A stretch of DNA of 64,000 bases from Peltaster fructicola (Eukaryota > Ascomycota > Dothideomycetes), in assembly GCA_001592805.2 (NCBI GenBank), contig CP051143.1, positions 434,001-498,000 of the forward strand, in the 5' to 3' direction. The position numbers were made by a program, and so were the translations under genes. The number at the start of each line of letters is the position of its first letter. Within the stretch, counting starts at the first letter, position 1. The notes under the pieces were generated by a model, which saw nothing but the letters and a program-made list of their open reading frames with translations, did not search any database and was not told the origin of the DNA. This document shows positions 45,103 through 56,567 of the stretch, piece by piece.

Positions 45103-46374
45103 ATGTCGAGCACGGTCTTCCTAGCTGTTTCACTGCCGAACAGCATCTCACAATCGAATGAGCGCGACGAAGCGCTGACAACGCTGCGATCTGCAGTCAC
45201 GACGGATGCAGGAACAACCTATCCCTTCACGATACCCGACTTCAAAGTAGGCACACTAGACGCATTGGTACAGCAGGCAGACGATCTCGCGAAGCTGGAA
45301 TCGGGATGCAGAGGCGTGGTAGACAAAGTGACCGATCAGCTCAGGACATTGCTTGAGGGCGACGCAGATAAGCTACAAGAGCAGCAGGTGGTGAACGACA
45401 GTGAGTACGCGAGAACGACACGATCGCTCGCTGACACAATCCAGAACCTGCAGAGAACTACATCCAGAGCTTTCAATGGAACAAGGTCAAGTTTCGAGCG
45501 GACAAACCTATCGCAGAGCTTCTAGACACTCTACAGAAAGAGGTGTCCTCAGTCGATAACGATGTGCGAGCGAAATACAATCAATACAACAATGCAAAGA
45601 CTTCCTGGCATCAGCACAGCGAGCTACGACCGGCAACCTCTCAACGATCACTGACCACGATCGTCAACCCTGACTGGTTGATGAAGCCCGACTCATCGGA
45701 ATACCTCGAACAACATCTGATAGCCGTGCCTTCACAGATCACCAAGGACTTTATGAAGAGCTATGAGACCATTGCACCCATGGTGGTTCCTCGGTCCGCA
45801 GAGCTTTTGGCCAAGGACGACGAATATCAACTGTACGCCGTGACGGTGTTCAAGAAGTACAGCCAAGAGTTCATACACAAGTGCAGAGAACATCGATGGC
45901 AGCCAAGAGAATGGAAGTTTAACGAAGGAGGCCGAGAAGCTGAAGAGGAAGAGCTACGGAAACTGGAAAAGGATGAGCGCAGGCTATGGGGAGAGGCGCT
46001 ACGGCTGGGCAGGACCGGCTATAGTGATGCTGTGTCTGCATGGATGCATGTTCTTGCACTGCGTGTGTTTGTCGAGACCGTTCTGAGATACGGCTTGCCA
46101 CTGAACTTCGTGAGTGGACTTGTGAAGGTGAGCAAAATTTGGCTGTAGTACGACGAATGCTAACATTGCTCAGACGGACACAAAGCGGGAGAAGAAGGTC
46201 AAGCAAAACCTCGACTCACGATTCTCGGACCTAGGCGGCAACGCAGTCAACAGAGACAAGAAAGGCAGACTAGTGCAGGACGATTCAAACCTGCAGCAAG
46301 AGATGGCTGGAGCAGGACTCGGAGGCGATTCAGGCTTCGAGCCATACGTCTTCTACAGGTTTCAGCTATCCTAA
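45103..46374 (+). CDS. VMA5: V-type proton ATPase subunit C
   Basis: Peripheral-stalk subunit that joins V1 to V0 of the vacuolar proton pump and takes part in reversible disassembly. Three exons, about 394 residues, close to yeast Vma5 (392). Exon 1 ends VVND at an intron (about 45400-45444), giving DKPAENYIQSFQWNKVKFRADKP; the second intron (about 46131-46174) precedes TDTKREKKVKQNLDSRF. Other family marks: LIAVPSQITKDFMKSYET, MVVPRSAELLAKDDEY, FKKYSQEFIHKCRE and GYSDAVSAWMHVLALRVFVE. Anomaly: between 45603 and 45644 the frame-1 peptide SWHQHSELRPATSQ matches nothing, while the next frame over reads LASAQRATTGNLS, which fits the family. One base missing on one side and a compensating base on the other would explain it. 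Confidence 0.93.
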
Positions 46375-46437
46375 CAACATCCATAACGTATAGACATCAT
46401 CAACACTGCGATGCAGCGTTTGTACACAGCCGTGACC

Positions 46438-47206
46438 CTATGCGGGTCTCAGATTGATACCCTCTTCCTCAGCAGCTCTCTCGACATAGCTTCGAATTTT
46501 CGCATCAGGAGCCAGATCAATTGCGAATGCACCCGAGACATCCTTCTTGTGCGTTTCAGCACCTGCCTTGAGTAACGTCACAGCAGCATCTGCATGTCCC
46601 TCTGCAATAGCATGGTGCAGAGCTGTGCTCCCATCTATGTCTGTAGCATTCACAGGACTATTGTTCTCCAGCAGTAGCTTGATCATGGGCACATTGCCCA
46701 CAGCAGCAGCACGATGCAGCGGTAGCTGTGAACGTTTGTCCTTGACACGTGCCGAAGCTTTGTGTGCTATCAGTTTCTTCGCAACATCAAGGTTCGACTT
46801 TGACGCTGCAAAGTGTAAGGCAGTCTGTCCGTTATGTGTCTTCTCGTTCGTGTCTGCGCTCTTCGCTAGCAGCAGATCGACCATCGCATCGCCCTCTTTC
46901 AAGCTCGAAGCCATCATCAATGCTGTCCATCCAGAACCGTCTTGTGCGTCGACATCGAAACTCTTTTGCTCGGCAAGTAGCGCTACGATGGGTAGTCGAT
47001 TGTAGGAGGCAGCCCAGTGAAGTGGTAATCGTTCGTCGTCATCTCGGCGTACTGAGAGCTTCGGGTCTGCGTTTAAAAGTGACTCTACCGTTTGTGCTGC
47101 AACTTACTCAGCCTTTGCGCATGTACTGAGGGAGCAGATGCCTACTTTGACCATCTCTGCAGGCAGCGTGTATCGCAAACTTGGTCTGCCGCTCGTCGGC
47201 GTCCAT
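46438..47206 (-). CDS. Ankyrin-repeat proteasome assembly chaperone, Nas6/gankyrin-like
   Basis: About 240 residues made of ankyrin repeats, close in size to yeast Nas6 and human gankyrin, which bind Rpt3 and guard assembly of the 19S base. Exon 1 (MDADERQTKFAIHAACRDGQ) starts at 47206; an intron at about 47103-47147 leads to TQTVESLLNADPKLSVRRDDDERLPLHWAAS. Repeats show the usual GQTALHFAASKSNLDVAKKL, LPLHRAAAVGNVPMIKLLL and GSTALHHAIAEGHADAAVTLL consensus. Any ankyrin protein could look similar, but the DxDERLPLHWA opening and length favour Nas6. It converges on V-ATPase C with 63 bases between stops and starts 86 bases from the stop of the TRAPPC11 gene. Confidence 0.8.
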
Positions 47207-47292
47207 AGTGAGGGTTGGTGGTGGGAAAGACTGAAGCGACCGCAGCATATGACGAATGCAATCTTGCGGTAAGATCCGCGATAAGCTTGTTA

Positions 47293-50200
47293 TCAATCGT
47301 GCTGTCTTATGAACACCCCGAGACCGTTCTGCGCATCGAGCTTGACATTGTCTCCGGCAGGTTGTATGCGCAGAGTCTTCTGGTAGTATGAATCAACAAC
47401 TTGTAGATTCGGCCAGACCCAGCAGCCTTCTGCCTTGGCCTCAGCAACCACGTGAGGCACGATCTTGTATGGCACACATAACCTGCTCAGTGGTGCAAGG
47501 CTCAAGGTGCGATACTTGGCTCCCATGAAGGCAAAGTCTTCGCTAGCCTGCATCGTTAGTGCGAAGGTTAGGAAGTGTGTTGACAAATTCTCGAGGTAAT
47601 ATTGCACCTCAGCTGGAGTGCTGAGCCCCTTCGGCTGGTCGACTGTGCATAACACTCGCGGCTCTGAAGACGGCATTGTGAGTCTTGGGACAGACATTTG
47701 AGAAGTATGTATCGTCTCGTCGTGCTCATGAGACCAGTCCACTTGACAAGTCGGCTCGAATTGAAAAGGCCTCCTGTCATCTGCTGAAACTTTAGTTGTG
47801 GTCAACTCGAAACCTCTCGTCAACAGCTTATCTGGGACCAGGTCCTCCCTTGGATGCTCTGCGGAAGGTCGTATATTGACTGCTGTATCTTGGGACTCTT
47901 TCTTCAAATGCATGGCAACGCGATGGACGATTATCGGGTTGGACGCCAATGACTTTGCAGAGAAAGCTGCCTTCCACCGCTGCGGTATGCCAGCTGGGTG
48001 TTCTAAAGACTCCTGCTTATCTGGATCGAAGTAAGTTGGCCATATATCAGCATGCAACAGTGGTCCGAATGTCCATTTAGGCTCGAATAGTGGCATCAAT
48101 GGGATCGTTGTCTCCAGAGTCTGGACCAGAACATTCTGTGTGGCTTCATCCAGCGTGTATGAGAATGTCAGAGTTACTGTCAGCTGCGTAGCAAGCTGCA
48201 CGCTGTCCACTGCTAAGACAAGTGCATGTTCTGCAGAAGGCTGTAAGCCAGTGATCGTCTCTTCCGATCCAGGAGCGCCGCTGAGCTTTGACGGCACGTC
48301 GTAGTCGTCCACTTGTGTCACCTTCGAAGTCACAGAACCAGACACACCTTGTGCTTCGCCGTTCGTCAGTCGTACATCCAGTCTCAGTGCCTCGCCGACG
48401 TAGTACTGCTTGTGCTGATTGAGGAAGGTGATGTCGACTTTGGGGGGTTTCGGCTGAACAACCAGGTGCGTCGTATTCTCCCGTCTTGTGTCGTAAGCAG
48501 CAATAGATCCAGCATGTGTTGTATACGCAGCCTGCGCATGGAGAAGTGTAGCGTCATCAATCGTGTGGGTGACAACATACGGATGCTGGAATCTCATGCA
48601 GATATGCTGAACGTATACCGGACCTGCCTCCGTGAAAGTTTGTGTGAAATTCAAGACGACGAGCTGCCCAGGCGAGATGTCCAAGGCTGCTGTTCCAGCA
48701 CTGTCGAGCAGGGTAAGCTCATGTATGTGATCACCCTCGTAGACGTCGTCAGAAGCTCGGATATGTATGGTCTGTTGACCAGCGAAAGAGACTTCAATGC
48801 TGGAGATTGAGAGCGGATGCGTTCCGGCTCGAGCCCTGCTCTGGAGTATGAGTTGACACCTGATAAGACCACCTGCGTGAGCATCTCCTTCATCGAAGGC
48901 AAACCTGACGTCCACAGGACTTAGTCTGTCACTGTTCTGGTAGTCGACAGCAATCTTAACATCTGATGGCAGTGCAAGCTCTTTGAGAGTCCGAGTAATG
49001 CTGTCGTCTGCATCTGATAGACACAGCTGCTCCCACGCTGTTGCCAACGCTATCTCAGCATTCTTAACCACTATTGAGCATCGATTTAGCATATTCAGTA
49101 GCTTTTCGAAGAGGTTATGCCACCTCTCGTCTCGCCAGATCGAGGCATCCCAATGAGGTGCCAGAACGTCCATAGCTCTCACATAGAGCTTGTCAGCCAT
49201 GAGATCTGCTGCGAGCTCCAGATCCAGCTGCTCTTTCATGCGTAGCTGGTTCTTGGTCGTAAATGCGGCACCAGCCTGCTCTGTGATCTGACCTATCTGT
49301 ACATGGTCGACTAATCCGAGCTTCTGGGCATTGGCCCATTCTTCGTGAGGCTCAGGAACCAAATAAGTATCATAAGCTTGAACCCGGTTCGCCACACTCG
49401 ATGCAGGTGATTGTCCAGGAGGCACTCGGTCGTCATCAGGTATGTCGAGAGCACTCCTATGCCGAGCTCGTGCTGCAGTCAAGGCCAGTCTGCTCCAGTA
49501 TCCTGCATGGTGTAGGAGGAAGATCGGCGGCAGGTTCTCATAACTCTCAAAAGCTCTGTCCTTTCGTGCGTATGCATGGAATTCACTGAGGTCAATGGGC
49601 GCTTCATTCCTTGGCCGAGGTACTGTCTCGAGCATTGGCAGCTCAGCGAGGTCGATCAGCTGTGCCATTATCGACGCCCATCTTGTTTCCCAAGCGAGCC
49701 ATCCATAAGTATGACTTCCTTTGCCTTTGCGATCTATGAGATTCTTGAAGCGAGAGCGATACTCAAACCAGAACTGAGCAGCAGTAGTAGTCATGCCGTT
49801 CCAGAGATGGCATCTGATGACTCTCAAGGCAACAGTATCGCACAGCAACCTAGCTTCGTCCCATCTTGGTGACCAATTTGGTGTGCTTTCGAGAAAACCT
49901 CCATCATCACAGAGATCTTCGATCACTTGGGTGTAATGTCGTTCAGCAACATTCATCTCTTGTCTGTACTCAGCGAAGATGGCCTGCTTGATCTCGTAAC
50001 GAGCGTTCCAGCCAGGTGTAGACAGTGATTGTGCTGCTCCATGCATCGGTAGTGGACCCGCCGGCACCGAATTGCGTGACTTCTTACGGCGTGCATGTTT
50101 GGTAAGCTCTCTATAGTACTCGACGCAGAGTGGCTGCAGTGTCGTAAGCATTCCTAGTACGAACGAAGCGATCTCACCATCTGAAGGCATTGGCGGCATG

Positions 50201-50950
50201 AAGAAAAGACCAGTCTTAGCATCGGAAGATGTCGCTCGTCTGATGCTCGCAAAGCGTTCTTCCATCTCTGTGGACTGAATGATGCTTTTCTCGCTCATGA
50301 GTACTGCTGCAAAACGAGTACGGAAGCCTGAACGGCTCAAAGAAAGCTTGATAGCATTGATGTCCGCTTTGATCTTGTCGTCCTCATCTGCTCGGCCGGC
50401 ATAAGTGAAGTCGAAGAATGCTACGATCAGACACGGCACCTGGTACTGATGCTTTGAGAACCATAAGGGCGTCATGATACCATCTGGGAATATCGGTGAG
50501 CCTGGAGAAAGAGGTGAAAGTGGCGAGTGTAGCTCATGGCTGATCTGTCTTCCGGGTGGCGCTTCAGTCGTTGGTGATTGTGGCAAAGGAGCAGCTTTCC
50601 TGGGCGGCAGTGTGTAGCTCTTCAGGACATGCTTGTTAGCTCAGCAGCATGAGTGTGGATGGTCGACTCACTCTACCCAATGACCTCAATCGATATTTTA
50701 GGGTTCCGGTCGGTCCAGGCAAGGATATCGCGTTCCATGGTTGGTGTCTGCCATCCCATTTAAGAAGCTGTGCGAGGACAGACCTAGCACGCTGCTCGCC
50801 ACAGAGCGGACTATCAGCAAAGATGCGGGTACCGCTGTCTTGTCGCTGTCGGCTTCCAGCTTGTTGTTGTTGGCTGTCCTCATCGATGAGTCCTGAGAGC
50901 AGCACGTACGGCAGGTTATGCTCAGTGTATTCTGCTGGTAGTTCTTCCAT
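47293..50950 (-). CDS. TRAPP complex subunit TRAPPC11 (foie gras/Gryzun family)
   Basis: About 1,200 residues in two exons. Exon 1 starts MEELPAEYTEHNLPYVLLSG at 50950 and ends SLGRV near 50674; a short intron (about 50618-50670) leads to SYTLPPRKAAPLPQSP. The foie-gras domain covers roughly residues 320-620 and is recognised from ARYEIKQAIFAEYRQEM, DEARLLCDTVALRVIRCHLWNG, QFWFEYRSRFKNLID and SHTYGWLAWETRWASIMAQL. The C-terminal half is beta-rich and Gryzun-like, ending LGVFIRQHD at 47293. The protein works in ER-to-Golgi and Golgi traffic as part of TRAPP (established in animals and Aspergillus). The preceding short ORFs on the plus strand are shadows. Confidence 0.9.
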
Positions 50951-52439
50951 TGGAATGGTTGGAGTTGTTATTAGGTACCTTTCTGGCAACTGTGATCATG
51001 GTGGTTGTCTCGTGCTGTCGTTCGCGTTTGCGTCGTTATTCAACACCAATGTCTCAAAGCTTCAATGCTGAACATGTTCGGAAAGTGGGAGCTCGATCAG
51101 CCTTCAATTGCTGCTGTAGCGAGTGTGGCGGGTATTGCCGAAGCGGCAGAGAGGACTCCACTGCTCTGTGCTGTGCAATACCAGATATATGCTGTGCTAC
51201 GCCTTGGACGTGATGGCAGAGTCGCAGATGGATCCATCCATAAGCGGCATAGTGGTGTGGGTATGCGCGCGCCAATACGAACTCATACTTGAGAACAGCT
51301 GCTGCTCTATACTGGACTGTCGAACCTACACCATGATCACACCAGGCGACAGACCTCATTTGTACACATACGACGTATGCATGTAAGGGTGACGTGCATG
51401 AGATCCTCTTCACCATGGCAGTGCTTACTGCACCTGTAACGTTCTGCGACTACGCTGCGAACCGCCAAGCCGTCATCGATGTCCATCCTAACCTCCGGAA
51501 AGTTACACACCACAGATTACGCGCCGTCCAACCCAGCAGAAGTCCCGGCAGCGACTTCGTCAGTCCTTGAATCAGATGATTCTGGTGCTAGGAGATCAAC
51601 TGCTATGCGCCAATCAGGCAGGTTTGCGAGTGCACCCAAGCAGCAAAGTTGTCATTGGTGGTCGAGAGAGTCCTCGGAACCGAAGGATAACAGCTCTACA
51701 CTGTGCAAAAGTCCCACTGAGTTCTGCCTCGATGTAGGCTATCATCATCTTCACGGCCACGACGCTCTTGAAGTGAAATACTGTTCAGCAGCAAGATACC
51801 TGTCGCCAATGATCATCCTCTATCTCTACACTGAGCTTGTCGCATTCCGCAGTAACAATCTCGCCATCAAGCTTGCCTCACACGCAAACAGACAATATGG
51901 CAAGGGTCGTATGCATGAACTGTGCGAGCGCCACGCGGACTCCAGTTCCTCACGATGCCATCTGCCGTATGTTCTGTCTCTCGAAGTGTAAGAACTACAA
52001 CAACCAGTCATGGTAGCATACGCACCATAACAACTGACGATCAGCTGCAGATCAGTAAGCTGTATCACTTCTACACAGTATGTTGGTCAACCAAACTCAT
52101 CGATTACGAATACTACCACAACAGCGGCTCACAGCTGCGCGGGACACAGCGTTCATGCTGCACCTTCGTACCTTACAGCTTCGTCTGAGTATGCACGGTA
52201 AGTGATTCATACAGTGTCCTTCAAGAGATTCTTCCCCTGTACCATTATGTCGAGTATTTCTTTCTCTTCGCGCCAGCGGCAGTCTTTTCAGTGACTGGCG
52301 CTCACGACAAAGCACTACATCGCTCAATGCGCCAGATTGCCTCGACCACTAGAAGCTGGGCAGATCGAGAAGTCTTCACCAGAAGAAAGAATCAGCACTG
52401 TTGTGACTGATACTGTTGGCGAATGAGTGGTATTAGCTA
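50951..52439. other. Gene-poor region with broken open frames
   Basis: Several plus-strand open frames (for example 51479-51991 and 51005-51292) are interrupted or change frame and show no recognisable domain. A peptide starting MAVLTAPVTFCDYAAN at 51416 runs only about 50 codons. This looks like decayed coding sequence or the remains of an upstream part of the monooxygenase relic that follows. Confidence 0.4.
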
Positions 52440-53045
52440 CAGATGATCGAGTTGCAGCTGCGCATGATGCACGATGGGTCTATCCTTACTTCACAGAGCT
52501 TCAGCTCGGCGGGCATTCGATCGATGAGATCAAGAGTCTGAAGGTGTTTCCATTGACGTTCACAGGATCCAGAGGATCCAGACGCTGATATCTCAGGTCG
52601 CGGTGATCGGCTGTGGTTTGAATGGGATTACAGCTGGAGCATTGTTGCCAGCGAAAGGACCTCAGATACAATTGACCATCTTCAAGAAGAACACAGGTGC
52701 GGCATGTGCTGAGCATGACAGCTCCTGGCAGTGAGGAGACAATGCTTCAGGGAGGCGTGTGGTACGAGAACATCTACCGTAAGTCAGCATATTGGAAATG
52801 AGCTGAAGGACTGACGTTGCTCTCAGCCGTTGCGCGATACGTACGAAGCTCCGCATCACATGCCGAGCGGTCACCTTTGCAGCTGCGATCACCAGCGCTT
52901 GTGTGCTAAGCGACCTTTGACTTGAATACACAATGGAGCGAAGAGTGTGCTCAAGGATCAGAGATCCGGGACTACTGGCAGTCAGCAGCTAAGAAGTACG
53001 ATGTCTACTCCTATGGGCGCTCGAGGACGAAGGTTAGACTAGCAT
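52440..53045 (+). pseudogene. Broken FAD-dependent monooxygenase (Baeyer-Villiger/CzcO type)
   Basis: N-terminal part of a flavoprotein monooxygenase. Protein fragments match the family in order: GGHSIDEIKSLK, then across a good intron (about 52537-52589) VAVIGCGLNGITAGALLPAK with the dinucleotide-binding GxGxxG-type motif, QIQLTIFKKN, GGVWYENIYP, TFDLNTQWSEECAQGSEI and RDYWQSAAKKYDV. These pieces lie in different frames with stops between, so at least three frame breaks separate them, and the C-terminal half (NADPH-binding part) is not recognisable downstream. There is no sign of CpA-to-TpA RIP-type damage; decay looks like indels. Such enzymes usually serve secondary metabolism or steroid/ketone breakdown. 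Confidence 0.75.
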
Positions 53046-53348
53046 ACTGGATCGAATAGAGTCGTGTTTGAGAGGCTCGATTTGAGATCGGCATCGGACG
53101 CCTCTTGAAGCGCCTCCTCCCACGAGCAACTACGTTGCCTTCAACCTTATGAGCATGCAAAGTGTCTTGCAGTCCCGTCTCAGTGATTATGTCCTGCCGA
53201 ACAAGACGCAACTCTACCCATCTGCGTGTGGTTGACCGCTCGTTGATTGGTGCTTGTCCACACTAACAGGCTTGGCAGACGACCGAGCTAGGCATCAATC
53301 GGGCAGGTACATGCGTACGATATCTATCGTAATTGATCACCTTTCGTG

Positions 53349-54535
53349 ATGACTTCAGACCAGACCATGGTGATGTTGTTCTGCGCAGCTCTGCTCGCGG
53401 GTACTGCGACAGCTAGAGATATTGCCTTTCCAAAACTCTCACCCTACCAGAATTCGTTGGCTGCAGCAACATTCGACGAGATCAGTAATGGCGCTGATAT
53501 CAGCTCGGCGAGGTTTCATGGAATGACCACATACGCGAACACGCCATACGTACATTGTCTATCGAACGATAGTCACATCGAAGTCTACGACATTGCCATC
53601 CTCGGCGCACCATTCGACACAGCAGTCACAGCACGACCAGGAGCACGATTTGGTCCAACGGGCATCAGATTGGGCTCACGACGCATCCACCCTGATGGTG
53701 CCTCAGTGTATACCGGCAAGAATGCCTTCAACACTTATAAGGTCGTTGACTGTGGTGATGCGCCACTTACCTTTCTTGACAACACAATAGCACTGAAGCA
53801 GCTTGACAAAGCTCACAGGATCGTCTCATCACGAAAGACGAAGACTGCCGAGTTGTCAGCTCCCCGAATCGTTGCCCTTGGCGGCGATCACACAACGACA
53901 CTGTCGGCGTTGAGATCGACCTTCTTGCACTTTGGTGCAGTCTCTGTCATCCACTTCGACTCGCACATTGACACTTGGGATCCGAGTGTACTTGGTGGAG
54001 GCATTTCTGACTATGCTGGTGTCAATCATGGTACTTTCTTGCACATCGCTCATGAGGAAGGGCTGCTCCTCAATTCGTCCATTCATGCTGGCATTCGAGC
54101 TCCTGTGATAGATCCAAAGTATGACTTGCGACATGATAAGGCCTGTGGATTCAGCATCATCAAGGCCCGGGACCTTGATAGGATTGGAGCGTCTGGAGTG
54201 ATTGAAATACTGAAAGAACGGGTCAAGGGTACTAGGGTCTACATCTCGGTTGACATCGATGTGCTTGACCCAGCATATGCCCCAGCCACGGGTACCGCAG
54301 AGGTAGGCGGCTGGACTACTCGAGAGCTCTTGACCATACTGGATGGGCTTTCAGGCCTCGAGCTCGTGGGTGCAGACGTCGGTGAGTAACGTTGTTCTTT
54401 GTGCGCCGTGACGAGGCTGAGATGACTACAGTTGAAGTCGCACCAGTATACGATAATGCCGGAGAGACTACGGGATTAGCGGCTGCAGAGGTAGTACACT
54501 CTCTACTGCAGTTAATGGTGGATACTGCAGTCTGA
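53349..54535 (+). CDS. Secreted agmatinase-like ureohydrolase
   Basis: Arginase/agmatinase-family manganese enzyme of about 380 residues, expected to split agmatine or a related guanidino compound to urea and an amine. Two exons; the intron at about 54385-54432 joins VGADV to VEVAPVYDNAGETTG. Metal ligands are all present: His in GGDHTTTL, DxHxD in HFDSHIDTWD and DxDxxDP in SVDIDVLDPAYAP. The first 22 residues after ATG 53349 (MTSDQTMVMLFCAALLAGTATA) look like a signal peptide, so the enzyme should enter the secretory pathway. This is known from a fungal subgroup of agmatinases but differs from cytosolic arginase. It sits just downstream of the monooxygenase relic. Confidence 0.9.
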
Positions 54536-54764
54536 GGTGAAGAGCTTTCCTGGAGTGGTGCTCATGTTTGATGTACGCCGCACGCGGGTAGCGCCAGAGG
54601 TACTCTAACGGTTCGAATGTAGTCTTCCTGACGTCTAGATCAGCCTATTTCATGACAGGTGTGGTGAATGGTAACACTGGCTATCACTGATTGCGTCTCT
54701 GTAGACACAGTGCACCATATGTGATGCACTTCTCTCCATAATGGGATGCTTGGTAGGAGCAACA

Positions 54765-55625
54765 TCACTGGCGTTGTCTCGTGCAGACGAGCTGCTCGAA
54801 GTGCATAGTCTCTTCAATGGGTGGTAGCCAGAGCAGTTTTGCGCCTTGCCGTGCATTGCGCCGATTGACTGCAGCACGTCTTGCTAGAGACAGTGGTCTT
54901 CGTCCTTTCATTCCCATCGGATCCATGAGTCCTTCGATATAGTTGAGCGCAGCTCTGTGGGTGCCAGTGAGACGTGTGTCACACTCTTCGAAGTGTGCCA
55001 AGAAGGCAGATCTGAACCTAACCAAGTATTCGTGGTCTCGATGACCAAGGACGTCCCCGAGTACGGTCCTGTCGCCAAGACGCTCGAACGCAGCGAACAT
55101 CTGAGGCTTATCCGACCAGTCTTGGAGATGCGGCCCGTCATACCAGGTCACAATGAGCCATCGCAGTGGAGCGTAGTTGCATAGGGCATCACAGGTTTCT
55201 CTGATGATCTGCTGGATCTCTGAACAGAACAGCTCGTCTCTAGCCCTGTACTCTGTATGCTCAGGTGTCAATGGATGGTGTGGCCACCATGAATCATACT
55301 GATATATAATCAGCTCGACAACTTGCATGAAGCGGATGTATGGATTCTCGACGAGCCTGCGGTGGATGCTTTCATTTGGGATTGAGTCGAAATATTGCCA
55401 GTGATTTAATGAGTTGCCTGGTATAATTACCCAAGTGGTGTGCTTAGTGAAGAAATGCAATATCTCTCCTGTCAGAATCTGATGTACCAGCAGCATGGGC
55501 AGCCTTGGCGGTTTGCGAGAGCTTGCCTGCCCTACTCGCAGAAACGGATAGAAGCTCCACTCTTGGGGCATTAGATGGTTGTATATGAGCTCTCGCAACT
55601 CTGCTGGAAGTGCAAGGAGTGACAT
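54765..55625 (-). CDS. F-box-like / 2EXR-type fungal protein
   Basis: Single exon, 286 residues, start MSLLALPAELRELIYNHLMPQ at 55625. The LPAELRELIYNHL opening is the short helical motif shared by many ascomycete F-box-like and 2EXR proteins, followed by LPMLLVHQILTGEILHFFTKHTTW. The middle is rich in Trp and Tyr (QYDSWWPHHPL, LRWLIVTWYDGP). No other domain is visible. The C-terminus is basic (SLARRAAVNRRNARQ). Such proteins belong to large, fast-changing families; a role as an SCF substrate adaptor is possible but not shown. Confidence 0.75.
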   Translation of the reverse strand: MSLLALPAELRELIYNHLMPQEWSFYPFLRVGQASSRKPPRLPMLLVHQILTGEILHFFTKHTTWVIIPGNSLNHWQYFDSIPNESIHRRLVENPYIRFMQVVELIIYQYDSWWPHHPLTPEHTEYRARDELFCSEIQQIIRETCDALCNYAPLRWLIVTWYDGPHLQDWSDKPQMFAAFERLGDRTVLGDVLGHRDHEYLVRFRSAFLAHFEECDTRLTGTHRAALNYIEGLMDPMGMKGRRPLSLARRAAVNRRNARQGAKLLWLPPIEETMHFEQLVCTRQRQ

Positions 55626-56134
55626 GTCTGAAAGAGAGACAACGATGGATCAAACTGCCTCTTCACATCGGTGAAGGAAGGTGGTGGCTTGCGACAACCG
55701 GCCAATCTCTATCACCGTCAGCTGTTGTCCTTTACCTTTCTCTGATCATCATCGGGCCAAGGGTGTATCACATGCTAACTTCGTGTCGTGATGATGGTGT
55801 GCCATGACTGCGGGCGACTGGCCGACAGTCTGAGCTACCTTTCCCAGCATATCCCACATCATGCAGCAGAGCTGATGCTCAGCCTGATGTAGAGAAAGAT
55901 CAATAGGGGTTGTCACAGAGGCTATGCCAATTTGGCAATGGTGATCGCAAGCTATACCGAACGACTTGAGGATACTTCCTGAGACAAGGCTGAGAAGCAG
56001 CCACCAACGCCTATCACACACTATCGCTGCGAGGCTGCGAGGCTGTAAGAAGAGGAGATGATAAGTATATCGATGGCTGCTCCTCACATAGATGCTGTCC
56101 ATCAATCCTTCATCGCAACAGACCGCTGATCAAG
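55626..56134. other. Intergenic region
   Basis: No recognisable gene or repeat. It contains a GCGAGGCTGCGAGGCTG doublet at about 56028-56044 and a likely promoter for the small ORF starting at 56135. Confidence 0.35.
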
Positions 56135-56567
56135 ATGCCCATCCCAGGACGCTGCATTGACAGATGGACATTTACGCCAGGTCCCAATGGAGGCTGCTCG
56201 GTCCCAGTAACCAGTCAAGGCCATGGTAGCTATATACTCGTTGCCAGTGTGCCTGTTCAGAACGCGGCATGTAGCTGGCACTGCCAAGGGAACTCTGGAA
56301 TACACACACGCTTCCAGGGCAGTGGACGGTATGTCTTAAGGATCGAGCGAAGCTCAATTGACTTTCCGTAGTCCAGCACCAAACATCATGGTATGGCATC
56401 TCGACAGGAACAAGGGCGCTGAGGCCTTCACTGTGCAGTTCTACGTCGCTGGCGGTATGCGTGTTCCTCGGATCACCCTCGAGCTTTACTGTGCTCCCTT
56501 TGGAACTCATATACCATCGGGTGACGGTTGGCAACCAGAAGACGCACATAGGCATGGCTATTGCTAG
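56135..56567 (+). CDS. Small hypothetical protein, 129 residues
   Basis: Two exons, 56135-56328 and 56372-56567, joined by a 43-base intron with a GTATGT donor that keeps the frame: MPIPGRCIDRWTFTPGPNGG, then the HCQGNSGIHTRFQGSG block, then RPAPNIMVWHLDRNKGAEAF, ending AHRHGYC. The clean in-frame splice and amino-acid make-up (five to six Cys, many Gly, His, Trp) support a real gene. No signal peptide is obvious from this ATG, so an upstream exon might be missed. I do not recognise the family. Confidence 0.45.

Noticed and set aside
52440-53045. RIP (repeat-induced point mutation) as the cause of the monooxygenase decay
   Set aside because: The stretch is not AT-rich and breaks look like indels rather than CpA-to-TpA changes; no second copy is in the window.
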